Source of the DNA: Oceanobacillus sp. HTM 045
GTDB lineage: Bacteria; Pseudomonadota; Alphaproteobacteria; Rhodobacterales; Rhodobacteraceae
Length of the DNA stretch: 64,000 bases
Direction: 5' to 3'
Assembly (NCBI GenBank): GCA_009733745.1
Contig: WNWL01000001.1
Location: 124,001 to 188,000 of the forward strand
Positions 18,557 through 27,839 of this stretch are shown here, one piece after another (positions within the stretch are counted from its first letter, which is position 1; each line of letters opens with the position of its first letter). The notes below the pieces were generated by a model that was not told the origin of the DNA, did no database searches, and saw nothing but the letters and a program-made list of their open reading frames with translations. Both the position numbers and the translations under genes were made by a program.

Positions 18557-20739
18557 ACGCGGATTTCCTGAACAGCAGGCCGGCGCCGGTGCCGGCGGAG
18601 TACATCCCCGGGATCGACGCCGCCTCGCCGGACCGGTTCATCAACCGGGAGCTTTCCTGGCTTGCCTTCAACTGGCGCGTCCTGGAGGAGGCCGACAACA
18701 CCAGCCAGCCGCTGCTGGAGCGGGTGCGGTTCCTGTCGATCTCGGGCTCCAACCTCGACGAGTTCTACACCGTGCGCGTCGCCGGCATCCGGGCGCAGAT
18801 CCGCGGCGGGGTCGAGACCCGATCGATGGACGGGATGACCCCGTCGCAGCAGCTCGCCCGGCTCAACGAGGGCTGTGCCGCGCTGATGCGCGCCCAGAGC
18901 GAGACCTGGGGCCGCCTGAAGGACGAGCTGGAGGCGGCCAACATCCACGTCGTCGGCTCGGAGGGGCTGAGCGACGAGGATCGGGCGCTGGTGGAGCAGC
19001 ATTTCCTGGCGCAGGTCTTCCCGGTGCTGACGCCGATGGCGATCGACCCGGCGCACCCGTTCCCGTTCATCCCGAACGCGGGGCTGGCGCTGGTGCTGAA
19101 CCTGCGCCGCCGCCGCGACGACGAGGCGCTGTCGGCGCTGTTGCCGATCCCGGGACAACTCGACCGGTTCTACCGCCTGCCGGACGGGCCGCAGGGCGCG
19201 GTGCGCTTCCTGCCGCTGGAGACGATGATCGAGATGTCGCTCGACCAGCTCTTCTACGGCTACGACGTGAAGGGCAGGGCGATCTTCCGCATCCTGCGCG
19301 ACAGCGACCTGGAGGTCGAGGAAGAGGCGGAGGACCTGGTGCGCGAGTTCGAAACCGCGCTCAAGCGCCGCCGCCGGGGCGAGGTGATCCGGCTGAAGAT
19401 CTCGGCCGAGGCGCCGGAGCAGCTGAAGCAGAAGATCGCGACGGCGCTGAGCGTGGCACGCGACGAGGTGATCGAGGTCGCGGGCATCATCGGCGTCTCG
19501 GACCTGTCCGAACTGGTGATCGACGATTTCCCGGAGCTGCGCTGGACCTCCTACCAGCCGCGGATGCCGGAGCGGGTGCGCGACCACAACGGCGACATCT
19601 TCGCCGCGATCCGGCAGAAGGACATGCTGCTGCATCACCCCTACGAGTCCTTCGACATCGTGGTGAACTTCATCCAGCAGGCGGCGCGCGACCCTGACGT
19701 GGTGGCGATCAAGCAGACGCTCTACCGCACCTCGAACCAGTCGCCGATCGTGCAGGCGCTGTGCGAGGCGGCGGAGGACGGCAAGTCGGTCACGGCGCTG
19801 GTGGAGCTGAAGGCGCGGTTCGACGAGGCCGCCAACATCCGCCAGGCGCGGATGCTGGAGCGGGCCGGGGCGCAGGTGGTGTTCGGCTTCGTCGACTGGA
19901 AGACGCACGCCAAGATTTCCACCGTCGTGCGCCGGGAGGCGGGCGAGCTGGTCACCTACACCCATTTCGGGACCGGCAACTACCACCCGATCACGGCCAA
20001 GATCTACACCGACCTGTCGCTCTTCACCTGCTCGCCCGCGCATGGGCGCGACGCGACCAAGATCTTCAACTTCACCACCGGTTATGCCGAGCCGCAGGGG
20101 CTGGAGAAGGTGCAGTGCGCGCCGCTGACGCTGAAGCGCACGATCCTGGAGGGGCTGGAGGCCGAGGCGGAGCATGCCCGCGCCGGGCGGCCCGCGAAGG
20201 TCTGGGTCAAGCTCAACTCGCTCCACGAGGAGGAGGTGATCGACGCGCTCTACGCCGCCAGCCAGGCGGGGGTGGAGATCGACATCGTCGCCCGCGGCAT
20301 CTGCTCGGTGCGGCCCGGCATTCCCGGCCTGTCGGAGAACATACGCGTCAAGTCGGTGATCGGGCGGTTCCTGGAGCATTCGCGGATCGTCTGCTTCGGC
20401 AACGGCCACGGGCTGCCCTCGCCGCAGGCGAAGGTCTACATCTCGTCGGCCGACTGGATGGACCGCAACCTGAACCGGCGGGTCGAGACGCTGGTCTCGA
20501 TCGAGAACCCCACGGTCCACGCGCAGATCATCGACCAGGTGATGGCGGCCAACCTGCGCGACACGGCGCAGAGCTGGGTGCTGATGCCGGATGGCCGCTA
20601 TGTGCGCGCCGATGAACCGCAGGAGTTGACGCAGCGTTTCAATTGTCATGAGTTCTTCATGCGCTACCCGTCGCTCTCCGGCCGCGGCCGGGCCGGAGCG
20701 GAGGATGCGCCCCGGCTGACGGAAATCGCCGCCGAGTGA
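18553..20739 (+). CDS. ppk: Polyphosphate kinase 1
   Basis: Makes inorganic polyphosphate from ATP through a phosphohistidine intermediate. The 728-residue protein shows N and head domains (FINRELSWLAFNWRVLEEA, VRFLSISGSNLDEFY), DVVAIKQTLYRTS, and the phosphorylated-histidine region VTYTHFGTGNYHPITAKIY (about residue 480). A second catalytic domain has KVWVKLNSLHEEEVIDALY and RIVCFGNGHG. It overlaps hda by 4 bp and is followed by ppx after 7 bp, so synthesis and degradation of polyphosphate are encoded together. Confidence 0.98.
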   Translation: MNADFLNSRPAPVPAEYIPGIDAASPDRFINRELSWLAFNWRVLEEADNTSQPLLERVRFLSISGSNLDEFYTVRVAGIRAQIRGGVETRSMDGMTPSQQLARLNEGCAALMRAQSETWGRLKDELEAANIHVVGSEGLSDEDRALVEQHFLAQVFPVLTPMAIDPAHPFPFIPNAGLALVLNLRRRRDDEALSALLPIPGQLDRFYRLPDGPQGAVRFLPLETMIEMSLDQLFYGYDVKGRAIFRILRDSDLEVEEEAEDLVREFETALKRRRRGEVIRLKISAEAPEQLKQKIATALSVARDEVIEVAGIIGVSDLSELVIDDFPELRWTSYQPRMPERVRDHNGDIFAAIRQKDMLLHHPYESFDIVVNFIQQAARDPDVVAIKQTLYRTSNQSPIVQALCEAAEDGKSVTALVELKARFDEAANIRQARMLERAGAQVVFGFVDWKTHAKISTVVRREAGELVTYTHFGTGNYHPITAKIYTDLSLFTCSPAHGRDATKIFNFTTGYAEPQGLEKVQCAPLTLKRTILEGLEAEAEHARAGRPAKVWVKLNSLHEEEVIDALYAASQAGVEIDIVARGICSVRPGIPGLSENIRVKSVIGRFLEHSRIVCFGNGHGLPSPQAKVYISSADWMDRNLNRRVETLVSIENPTVHAQIIDQVMAANLRDTAQSWVLMPDGRYVRADEPQELTQRFNCHEFFMRYPSLSGRGRAGAEDAPRLTEIAAE

Positions 20740-20746
20740 GAGTGTG

Positions 20747-22345
20747 ATGGACGGAGCAGAGCGCGACGCAGGGGATAACGTGCACCGCGCGCGCATCTCC
20801 CGGATCTACCGTTCGAGCGACCTGTTCGCGGACGCGCCGCCCTCCTTCGCGCCGCTGGAGGGCACCGGCGAGGGCCATATCGGCGTCATCGACGTGGGCT
20901 CCAACTCCATCCGCCTCGTGGTGTTCGAGGGCGGCGGGCGCTCGGCCATGCCGGTCCACAACGAAAAGGCGGTCTGCGGGCTCGGCACCGGGCTGCCGGA
21001 GACCGGGCGGCTGAACCCCGAGGGGCGCGAGAAGGCGCTGGTGGCGCTGACCCGCTTCGCCATGCTCGCGGGCGCCATGGAGCTGGACGCGCTGACCGGC
21101 GTCGCCACCTCCGCCATGCGCGACGCGGAGGACGGCAGGGAGTTCCGCGACGAGATCGAGCAGCGCACCGGCATCCGGCTGGCGATCATCTCCGGCGAGG
21201 AGGAGGCCCGGCTGGCGGGCATGGGCGTGATCTTCGGCCACCCGGACGCGGAGGGCGTGGTCGCCGATCTCGGCGGCTCGTCGCTGGAGCTGTGCAATAT
21301 CGGCGGCGGCAAGGCGCCGAGCGGGGTCTCGGTGCCGCTGGGGCCGCTGCGCTTCATGGACCGCAAGGGCGGTTTCGACAAGGCGGCGCTGCGCGCGGCG
21401 ACGCGCGAGAAGCTGCGCCCGCTGGCGAAGGAGTTCTCCGTCAAGGGCGGCACGCTGCACCTGGTGGGCGGCGCCTGCCGCGCGGTCGCGCGGGTGCACA
21501 TGTGGCGCTCGGGCTACCCGGTCTCGGTGATCCACGAGTACGAGACCGGCGGGAAGGAACTGGCGGAGACGGCGGGCTGGATCACCTCGGCCAGTGAGGC
21601 GGAGCTGTCCGCCGTGCCGGGGCTGTCGTCGTCGCGGGCGGCGACGCTGCCGGCGGGTGCGGCGATCCTGCGCGAGGCGATCGGCGTGCTGGGCCCGGAG
21701 CGGGTGATGGCCTGCGGCTTCGGGCTGCGCGAGGGAGTGTGCTTCGCGCACATGCCCGACGAGATCCGCGCCCGCGACCCGCTGGTGGACGCCTGCCGCG
21801 CGCAGGAGGACCGGCGCGCGCGGTTCCCCGGTTTCGGGGCGGAGATCGCGGAGTTCCTGCTCGGCTTCCTGCGGCCGCAGGAGGCGGAGGAGGTGCGGCT
21901 GATCCGGGCGGTCTCGCACCTGGTGGACGTGAACTGGCGCACGCATCCCGACTACCGCGCCTCGGCCTGCGTCGAATCGGTGACGCGGATGCAGGTGACG
22001 GGCGCGGGGCATCACGGGCGGGCCTTCATGGCCGCGGCGCTGCTGGGCCGTCACAAGGGCGGCAAGAAGATCGCCGCCGACGAGCAGATGCTGAGCCTGC
22101 TGGACCCCGAGACGCGTGCGAAGGCCGACACGGTGGGCCGGGCGATCCGGCTGGGGACGACGCTTTCCGGCTCGGCGCGGGGCATCCTGCCGATGTGCAC
22201 GCTGGAGCCGCGCGGCGAGGCGCTGGTGCTGGAAGTGGCGCCGGACATCGAGGCGCTGGTGACCGGCGACGTGGAGCGCCGGCTGGCCTCCATCGCCCAG
22301 CCGTTGGACCTGCCCTGGGAAGTTTCCGTGAAGCAGGGTGCCTGA
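20747..22345 (+). CDS. ppx: Exopolyphosphatase / guanosine pentaphosphatase family (Ppx/GppA)
   Basis: Hydrolyses terminal phosphates from polyphosphate, and possibly pppGpp, with an ASKHA-fold catalytic core. ATG 20747 gives 532 residues; a GTG one codon upstream is an alternative. Motifs are GVIDVGSNSIRLVVFEG (phosphate loop 1), ATSAMRDAEDGREF, SGEEEARLAGMGVIFG and VADLGGSSLEL (phosphate loop 2). The C-terminal part (about residues 340-500) is HD-like and helical. It is the last gene of the unit, with a hairpin terminator at 22474-22508. Confidence 0.93.
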   Translation: MDGAERDAGDNVHRARISRIYRSSDLFADAPPSFAPLEGTGEGHIGVIDVGSNSIRLVVFEGGGRSAMPVHNEKAVCGLGTGLPETGRLNPEGREKALVALTRFAMLAGAMELDALTGVATSAMRDAEDGREFRDEIEQRTGIRLAIISGEEEARLAGMGVIFGHPDAEGVVADLGGSSLELCNIGGGKAPSGVSVPLGPLRFMDRKGGFDKAALRAATREKLRPLAKEFSVKGGTLHLVGGACRAVARVHMWRSGYPVSVIHEYETGGKELAETAGWITSASEAELSAVPGLSSSRAATLPAGAAILREAIGVLGPERVMACGFGLREGVCFAHMPDEIRARDPLVDACRAQEDRRARFPGFGAEIAEFLLGFLRPQEAEEVRLIRAVSHLVDVNWRTHPDYRASACVESVTRMQVTGAGHHGRAFMAAALLGRHKGGKKIAADEQMLSLLDPETRAKADTVGRAIRLGTTLSGSARGILPMCTLEPRGEALVLEVAPDIEALVTGDVERRLASIAQPLDLPWEVSVKQGA

Positions 22346-22418
22346 TCCTGAGGCAGTGCCGGACCGGATTTCGCTGACGGGTGGTGCCGGGAGTGGTGCG
22401 CCGGGAGAGTTGCTCAAC

Positions 22419-22466
22419 CGGCCGGAGAACGACTCCCCTGAACGGCCGGAGAACGACCCCCCTGAA
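22419..22466. repeat. Two-unit 24-bp direct repeat downstream of ppx
   Basis: Units 22419-22442 and 22443-22466 read cggccggagaacgac, then Y, then cccctgaa, differing at one base. They lie between the ppx stop and its terminator, so they are transcribed in the 3' UTR. Confidence 0.85.
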
Positions 22467-22473
22467 CGAAAGC

Positions 22474-22508
22474 GACCTGCCGACATAACCGGCAGGTCAG
22501 TTTCTCTC
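22474..22508 (+). terminator. Rho-independent-like terminator after ppx
   Basis: A perfect 9-bp stem pairs gacctgccg (22474-22482) with cggcaggtc (22490-22498) around a 7-nt loop. The T-rich agtttctct follows. It should end the permease-hda-ppk-ppx transcript. Confidence 0.75.
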
Positions 22509-22708
22509 CCCTAGACTTGAGCCGCTAATTCTTGTGCGATTTATTGCTCAGCCTGTTTCGCGGATAACCAATCGTTGCGCGGATGTCACGGAGATTCTTA
22601 ACGGTCGGGTCACAAATTGCGATTTTTTCCGGCATGCAGCGTCATGTCCTGCCTTCCGGGAGGGCTGTTCACGTTTCGGCCACATTCTCGCGGGGCCTCC
22701 GGGTCGGC

Positions 22709-22737
22709 TTGTCCTGACCCCGCTTTCCCCCTAAGAC
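22709..22737 (+). promoter_or_regulatory. Candidate promoter for proS-lolC/E-lolD
   Basis: TTGTCC (22709-22714), 17 bp, then TAAGAC (22732-22737), about 75 bp before the proS start. The spacing is ideal and both boxes are partial matches. This is inference from sequence only. Confidence 0.35.
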
Positions 22738-22811
22738 ACGCGCTGACGCGCCCCCGGACGGGGGCCGCAGCGACCCGCAGACCCGCCGCCGCGCAACCGG
22801 AGCCGAGCCAC

Positions 22812-24179
22812 ATGCGCCTGACCCGCTACTTCCTTCCCGTCCTCAAGGAGACCCCGGCTGAGGCGCAGATCGTCTCGCACCGGCTGATGCTGCGCGCCGG
22901 CATGATCCGGCAGGAGAGCGCGGGGATCTATTCCTGGCTGCCGCTCGGCTACCGGGTGCTGCGCCGGATCGAGCAGATCGTGCACGAGGAGCAGCAGCGC
23001 GCGGGCGCGATCCCGGTGCTGATGCCGACGATCCAGCCGGCCGACCTGTGGCGCAAGTCGGGCCGCTACGACGACTACGGCAAGGAGATGCTGCGGATCC
23101 GCGACCGGCACGACCGCGAGATGCTCTACGGTCCGACGAACGAGGAGATGATCACGGAGATCTTCCGCACCTTCTCGGGCTCGTACCGCGACGTGCCGAA
23201 GATGCTCTACCACATCCAGTGGAAGTTCCGTGACGAGATCCGCCCCCGGTTCGGCGTGATGCGCGGGCGCGAGTTCCTGATGAAGGACGCCTACTCGTTC
23301 GACGTCGACCGCGACGCGGCGATCCATTCCTACAACGTCCAGCTCGCCGCCTACCTGCGGACCTACGAGCGCATGGGCATCAGCGCGATCCCGATGCGGG
23401 CCGAGACCGGCCCGATCGGCGGCGACCACAGCCACGAGTTCCTGGTGCTGGCCGAGACCGGCGAGTCGGAGGTCCACTACGACGGCGCGATCGTGCAGAA
23501 GCGCCTCGGCGAGCGGGCGGTGGACTGGGACGACCGGGTGCAGCTGCAGGAAATCTTCGACGAGTGGACCGCGCCCTACGCGCGCACCGGCGAGACCCAT
23601 GACGCGGCGAAGTTCGAGGAGATGGTGCCGGAGGAGCGGCGCGTCTCGGGCCGGGGCATCGAGGTCGGCCAGATCTTCTATTTCGGCACCAAGTATTCCG
23701 ACCCGCTGGGCGCCACGGTGACGACGCCCGAGGGCGAGCGGGTGCCGGTGCACATGGGCAGCTACGGCGTCGGCGTCTCGCGCCTCGTCGGTGCGATCAT
23801 CGAGGCGAGCCATGACGAGAACGGCATCATCTGGCCGGAGAGCGTGGCGCCGTTCCATGTCGGCATCGTCAACCTCAAGCAGGGCGACGGCGAGGCCGAC
23901 GCGGCCTGCGAGCAGGTCTACGGCGCGCTGAAGGGGCTGGGCCTTGAAGTGCTCTACGACGACCGCGACGAGCGGGCCGGCGCGAAGTTCGCGACCATGG
24001 ACCTGATCGGCGTGCCCTGGCGCGTCACGGTCGGCCCGCGCGGGCTGAAGAACGGGGTGGTGGAGCTGACCAGCCGCAAGACCGGCGAGAGCCGCGAGGT
24101 GCCGCTGGCCGACATCGCCGGGGTCTGCGCCCCTATCCTCGACAGGGTGGCCAACGCCTCCGCCGACGTGACGATCTGA
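22812..24179 (+). CDS. proS: Prolyl-tRNA synthetase (short, bacterial type without editing insertion)
   Basis: Charges tRNA-Pro. ATG 22812 begins [19 protein letters not shown] and gives 455 residues, shorter than the roughly 570-residue E. coli enzyme because the INS editing domain between class II motifs 2 and 3 is absent, as is usual in alphaproteobacteria. Class II motifs are visible: motif 1 around [16 protein letters not shown], motif 2 [21 protein letters not shown], and motif 3 with [16 protein letters not shown]. The C-terminal anticodon-binding domain starts near residue 360. lolC/E begins 1 bp after the stop. Confidence 0.97.
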   Translation: MRLTRYFLPVLKETPAEAQIVSHRLMLRAGMIRQESAGIYSWLPLGYRVLRRIEQIVHEEQQRAGAIPVLMPTIQPADLWRKSGRYDDYGKEMLRIRDRHDREMLYGPTNEEMITEIFRTFSGSYRDVPKMLYHIQWKFRDEIRPRFGVMRGREFLMKDAYSFDVDRDAAIHSYNVQLAAYLRTYERMGISAIPMRAETGPIGGDHSHEFLVLAETGESEVHYDGAIVQKRLGERAVDWDDRVQLQEIFDEWTAPYARTGETHDAAKFEEMVPEERRVSGRGIEVGQIFYFGTKYSDPLGATVTTPEGERVPVHMGSYGVGVSRLVGAIIEASHDENGIIWPESVAPFHVGIVNLKQGDGEADAACEQVYGALKGLGLEVLYDDRDERAGAKFATMDLIGVPWRVTVGPRGLKNGVVELTSRKTGESREVPLADIAGVCAPILDRVANASADVTI

Positions 24180-24180
24180 G

Positions 24181-25515
24181 ATGGCGTCATCGGCCCCGTT
24201 CGGCAAGCCGGAGCGGATGCTCGCCTGGCGCTACCTCCGCGCCAAGCGCTCGGAGGGCGGCATCTCGGTGATCGCCTGGCTCTCGTTCATCGGCATCATG
24301 CTCTCGGTCGGGACGCTGATCGTGGTGATGGCGGTGATGGTCGGGTTCCGCGAGGAATTCGTGAACCGGATCATCGGCGCGCAGCCGCATGTGCAGGTCT
24401 ACCCGGCGGAGGGCGAGGGCGGCACCATCGCCGGCTACGACGAGCTGGCGGCCGAGATCGGCGGGCTGGAGGGCATCGCCATGGCCGTGCCGCTGATCGA
24501 GGGGCAGGGGCTGGCGACCAGCGAGTACACCAACGTCTCGCGCTTCGCGCAGGTGCTCGGCCTGCGCCCGGACGACCTGCGCAGCCTGCCGCTGGTGGCC
24601 GATCCGGAGGAGGCCTACGGCAGCCTCGACGGGTTCGGCGAGGGCAGGGGCCTGCAGGCCGCGGTCGGCGCGGGGCTGGCGCGGCGGCTGGGGCTGGTCG
24701 TGGGCTCGAAGATCACGCTGGTCACGCCCAAGGCGCGGACCACGGCGCTCGGCAACGCGGGCGTGCGCTCGGCCGATTTCGAGGTCGGCTACATCTTCCG
24801 CATCGGCATGCACACGGTGGACGAGAGCCTCGTCTACCTGCCGTTCGACACGGCGCAGAAGTTCTTCGTCATGACCGAGCAGCGGTTCATGAACGATGCC
24901 GGCCAGCCCGAGACGCGCCCGGCGCAGGCGAGCACGGTGGCGATCCTGCTCGACGACCCGGACCAGACCGAGGCGGCGGAGGCGCGGATCTGGCCGCTGT
25001 TGCAGGCGCGGCGGCTCTTCACCTTCTCCTGGCAGGACGCCAACGGGGCGCTGATCGCGGCGCTCAACACCGAGCGGGTGATGATGTTCATCATCCTGTC
25101 GCTCTTGGTGGTGATCGCGGTGCTGAACATCATCACCGGCCTCGTGATGCTGGTGAAGAACAAGGGGCCGGACATCGCCATCCTGCGCACGGTCGGGCTG
25201 ACGCGGCGCGGGGTGATGCGGGTCTTCGTCATGTGCGGCGGGGCGATCGGCGTCTTCGGCACCATCGCCGGGGTGATCGCGGGCGTGCTGTTCGCGCTCA
25301 ACATCCAGTCCATCCTCGAATTCGTGACCTGGGTGCTGGGGCTCGACATCTGGGACCCCTCGGTGCGCCAGCTCACCGAGATGCCGGCGCGGCTGCGGGC
25401 CGAGGACATCCTCGCGACGGTGACGCTGTCGCTCTCCTTCTCGCTGCTGGCGGCGCTGCTGCCGGCCTGGCGGGCCTCGCGGCTCGACCCGGTGGAGGCG
25501 TTGCGCAATGAGTGA
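24181..25515 (+). CDS. lolC: Lipoprotein-releasing ABC transporter permease (LolC/LolE family)
   Basis: An inner-membrane permease that, with LolD, extracts outer-membrane-destined lipoproteins for hand-over to LolA. The 444-residue protein has the MacB/FtsX layout: an N-terminal cytosolic helix ([21 protein letters not shown]), TM1, a large periplasmic domain (about residues 50-290), then three C-terminal helices with [24 protein letters not shown] and the terminal [15 protein letters not shown] single permease gene suggests a homodimeric LolF-like arrangement, but a second copy elsewhere cannot be excluded. It overlaps lolD by 8 bp. Confidence 0.93.
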   Translation: MASSAPFGKPERMLAWRYLRAKRSEGGISVIAWLSFIGIMLSVGTLIVVMAVMVGFREEFVNRIIGAQPHVQVYPAEGEGGTIAGYDELAAEIGGLEGIAMAVPLIEGQGLATSEYTNVSRFAQVLGLRPDDLRSLPLVADPEEAYGSLDGFGEGRGLQAAVGAGLARRLGLVVGSKITLVTPKARTTALGNAGVRSADFEVGYIFRIGMHTVDESLVYLPFDTAQKFFVMTEQRFMNDAGQPETRPAQASTVAILLDDPDQTEAAEARIWPLLQARRLFTFSWQDANGALIAALNTERVMMFIILSLLVVIAVLNIITGLVMLVKNKGPDIAILRTVGLTRRGVMRVFVMCGGAIGVFGTIAGVIAGVLFALNIQSILEFVTWVLGLDIWDPSVRQLTEMPARLRAEDILATVTLSLSFSLLAALLPAWRASRLDPVEALRNE

Positions 25516-26212
25516 AGCGGTGCGTGAGGCTGTTCGCGAGGCGGCGGTCGAGCTTTCGGGCGTGGTGCGCCACTACGTGCAGGGCCCGCGGAAGGTGGAG
25601 GTGCTGCAGGGCGTGGACCTGACCGTCTCGGCGGGCGAGACGGTGGCGCTGGTCGCGCCCTCGGGCGCCGGCAAGTCGACGCTGCTGCACATCGCGGGGC
25701 TGCTGGACACGCCGACCTCCGGCACGGTCGCGATCGGCGGGCGGGACATGACCGGGCTGGACGACCGATCCCGCACCGCGGCGCGGCGGGCGGATGTGGG
25801 CTTCGTCTACCAGTTCCACCACCTGCTGCCGGAATTCTCGGCGCTGGAGAACGTGACCCTGCCGCAGTTGCTGGCCGGGGTGTCCTCGCGCGACGCGGCG
25901 GCGCGGGCGTCGGAGCTCTTGGAGAAGGTCGGGCTCGCCGACCGGATGCGGCACCGCCCGGCGGAGCTGTCGGGCGGCGAGCAGCAGCGGGTGGCGGTCT
26001 GCCGCGCGCTGGCCAACGCGCCGCGGCTGCTGCTGGCGGACGAGCCGACCGGCAACCTCGACCCCGACACCTCGGAGCGGGTGTTCGACATGCTGATCGG
26101 GCTGGTGCGCGACACCGGGCTGGCGGCGCTGATCGCGACCCACAACCACGACCTCGCCGCCCGGATGGATCGGGTGGTGCGGCTCGACCACGGGCGGCTG
26201 CACGCGGCCTGA
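25508..26212 (+). CDS. lolD: Lipoprotein-releasing ABC transporter ATPase LolD
   Basis: The cytosolic ATPase that powers lipoprotein release. The 234-residue protein shows Walker [14 protein letters not shown]-loop [18 protein letters not shown] (the FHHLLPEF segment is typical of LolD), signature [17 protein letters not shown], Walker [13 protein letters not shown] and H-loop ATHNHDLA. It is translationally coupled to the permease gene by an 8-bp overlap. Confidence 0.96.
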   Translation: MSEAVREAVREAAVELSGVVRHYVQGPRKVEVLQGVDLTVSAGETVALVAPSGAGKSTLLHIAGLLDTPTSGTVAIGGRDMTGLDDRSRTAARRADVGFVYQFHHLLPEFSALENVTLPQLLAGVSSRDAAARASELLEKVGLADRMRHRPAELSGGEQQRVAVCRALANAPRLLLADEPTGNLDPDTSERVFDMLIGLVRDTGLAALIATHNHDLAARMDRVVRLDHGRLHAA

Positions 26213-26303
26213 GGGGGCCGGGGGCGGGTTATCTCGCGGGCGGCGGTTGTCGCCCGGCTCTAGAGGCTCTATCGGTTCCGCGACGCAGCCACAGGAGCCT
26301 TTC

Positions 26304-26738
26304 ATGCGCATCGCAGCGATTCTCGCCGCCACACTCGCCTTCGGCCAGCCCGCGATCGCCGGCCCACAGGAGGATTACTTGACAGAGAATGCAGCGCGGG
26401 ACGGCGTGACCGTCACCGAGAGCGGATTGCAGTACCGGGTGCTGCGCGCGGGGAGCGGGGCGTCGCCGAGCGCCTCCGACACGGTCGAGGTGCATTACGA
26501 GGGCCGGCTGATCGACGGCACGGTGTTCGACAGCTCCTACCGCCGCGGCGAGACGATCTCCTTCCCGCTGGGCGGGGTGATCCCGGGCTGGACCGAGGGG
26601 CTGCAGCTGATGCAGGTCGGCGCGAAGCACGAGCTGGTGATCCCTTCCGACCTCGCCTATGGGCCCGAGGGCTATCCGGGCGTGATCCCGGGCGGGGCGA
26701 CGCTGATCTTCGACGTGGAGCTGGTCTCGATCAAGTAG
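26304..26738 (+). CDS. Exported FKBP-type peptidyl-prolyl isomerase
   Basis: A periplasmic prolyl isomerase. ATG 26304 has an AGGAG box 6 nt upstream. Residues 1-19 are a signal peptide (AAILAATLAFGQPAIAGP). A short helix follows (QEDYLTENAARDGV), then a complete FKBP domain from about residue 45: VEVHYEGRLIDGTVFDSSY, SFPLGGVIPGWTEGLQLM, ELVIPSDLAYGPEGYP and LIFDVELVSIK. The 144-residue length fits an FkpA/Mip-like protein with a minimal dimerisation arm. It lies 91 bp downstream of lolD and converges with the globin gene. Confidence 0.93.
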   Translation: MRIAAILAATLAFGQPAIAGPQEDYLTENAARDGVTVTESGLQYRVLRAGSGASPSASDTVEVHYEGRLIDGTVFDSSYRRGETISFPLGGVIPGWTEGLQLMQVGAKHELVIPSDLAYGPEGYPGVIPGGATLIFDVELVSIK

Positions 26739-26750
26739 GCAGTCGCATGA

Positions 26751-26781
26751 CGCCCGCGGCCCGTGAGAAGGGCCCCGGGCG
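26751..26781. terminator. Hairpin between FKBP and globin genes
   Basis: cgcccgcggccc (26751-26762) pairs with gggccccgggcg (26770-26781) around gtgagaa, with one C-C mismatch. It lies between convergent genes and probably serves both. No T-tract is present. Confidence 0.5.
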
Positions 26782-26804
26782 GCTACTACGGGTTGCCGGC
26801 CGGG

Positions 26805-27242
26805 TCAGCCCTCGGCGCCGAAGGCGATCATCTCCGAGGCCAGCCGGTCGTAGACCCGGTGCCAGGCGTCGTCGGCGCCTTCCGGCATCCGGTCTCCCAG
26901 GACGGCCTCCAGCGTGGCGACCAGCGCCATGCCCATCGGGCGGAAATGCTCGGGCTTGACCCCGTAGGCGTCGTGCGAGCGGGCAAGCTGGCGCAGGTGC
27001 GGCAGCAGCCGCGCCTCGTCGCCGAGATGCGCGGCGATCACGCCGAGCGTGGCCATGAACTTCTGGCCCTGCGCCTTCATGTCGGCGCTGAACATGTCTT
27101 CCAGCTCGGGGGCGATCTCGAACAGCTTGCCGTAGAACAGCTCAGCGGCGCGCTGGGCGTCGGGCTGGAGCCGGTCGAGCGTGGTCCGGACCAGGTTGAT
27201 CTCCGCTTCCGTAAGGCCGGCCTTCTGCTGCGGATCGGGCAT
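26805..27242 (-). CDS. Single-domain globin
   Basis: A heme-binding protein of 145 residues resembling the globin domain of flavohemoglobins, without a reductase domain. The helical pattern includes VRTTLDRLQPDAQRAAELFYGKLFEIAPELEDMF (B to CD region, split here for description), HLRQLARSHDAYGVKPEHF, which holds the proximal-histidine motif (SHDAYGVKPEHF), and the MGMALVATLEAVLGD G/H helices. I chose the ATG at 27242, which lies 8 nt after AGGAGG; an ATG at 27248 is too close to that box. Roles in NO or oxygen chemistry are plausible but unproven. Confidence 0.85.
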   Translation of the reverse strand: MPDPQQKAGLTEAEINLVRTTLDRLQPDAQRAAELFYGKLFEIAPELEDMFSADMKAQGQKFMATLGVIAAHLGDEARLLPHLRQLARSHDAYGVKPEHFRPMGMALVATLEAVLGDRMPEGADDAWHRVYDRLASEMIAFGAEG

Positions 27243-27353
27243 GGGCATCTCCTCCTGCGGCGTTGGCCCGGGCATCCTAGCGGGCCGCGGCAGGGCGGGC
27301 CTTGACTTGGCGCAAGGCCGGGGGGAGCCTCTGGCCGGACCCGGTTTCGGAGC

Positions 27354-27839
27354 ATGCACATGATCAGGACGACCCTCGCCGCCGCGGCCCTTCTCGCCGC
27401 GGCTCAGCCGGCCTTCGCGGGCGAGCAGAAATGCTACCGCCGGGTCTATGACGCCGCGCACATGGCGAGCCAGCCGAAGCAGTCGGTGACGACGCTGGAG
27501 GTGATCTTCGACGACGAGATCTGGAACGACCTCGTCGCCGTCGTCACCGTGGTGTTCCGCGGCAGCCCGAATGTCTACGGCAACACGCTGGGCTGCTACC
27601 CGGGCCAGCAGGGCGACCCGGACGGGGCGGTGCGTTGCTCGGTCGACTGCGACGGCGGCACCTTCCTCGCCTGGCCCTCGGGCGGCGACGCGATCCTGCT
27701 CAAGACCGACGGCTTCATCGTCGAGGGCGGCTGCGGCGAGGAGGGGGAGCCGCGCTTCGTGCGCGACGACACCGACGGGCCGACCACGTTCAAGCTCTAC
27801 GAGGTCGACGCCGCGACCTGCTCGCTGCAGAACCAGTAG
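27354..27839 (+). CDS. Secreted cysteine-rich protein of unknown function
   Basis: The product is 161 residues from ATG 27354; ATG 27360 is equally possible. A clear signal peptide (IRTTLAAAALLAAAQPAFAGE) precedes a mature domain with six cysteines (EQKCYRR, LGCYPG, RCSVDCDGG, GGCGEEGE, ATCSLQ), which suggests three disulfides in the periplasm. I do not recognise a family. The next gene starts on the base after its stop codon, so the two are co-transcribed. Confidence 0.8.
   Translation: MHMIRTTLAAAALLAAAQPAFAGEQKCYRRVYDAAHMASQPKQSVTTLEVIFDDEIWNDLVAVVTVVFRGSPNVYGNTLGCYPGQQGDPDGAVRCSVDCDGGTFLAWPSGGDAILLKTDGFIVEGGCGEEGEPRFVRDDTDGPTTFKLYEVDAATCSLQNQ

Larger units (their letters stand above)
22346..22811. 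other. Non-coding region between ppx and proS
   Basis: No gene is seen in these 466 bp. In order they hold a two-unit 24-bp tandem repeat, a terminator hairpin, an unusually AT-rich stretch of about 100 bp (about 22520-22625) and a candidate promoter for proS. The AT-rich part does not resemble a T-box or other riboswitch that I can recognise. Confidence 0.7.

Noticed and set aside
18466-20796. Long open frame antisense to ppk (776 codons)
   Set aside because: It mirrors the third-position GC bias of ppk, has no domain and no ribosome site; ppk itself is unmistakable.
22500-22708. T-box or attenuator upstream of proS
   Set aside because: The AT-rich stretch lacks the T-box core and has no leader peptide rich in proline codons.
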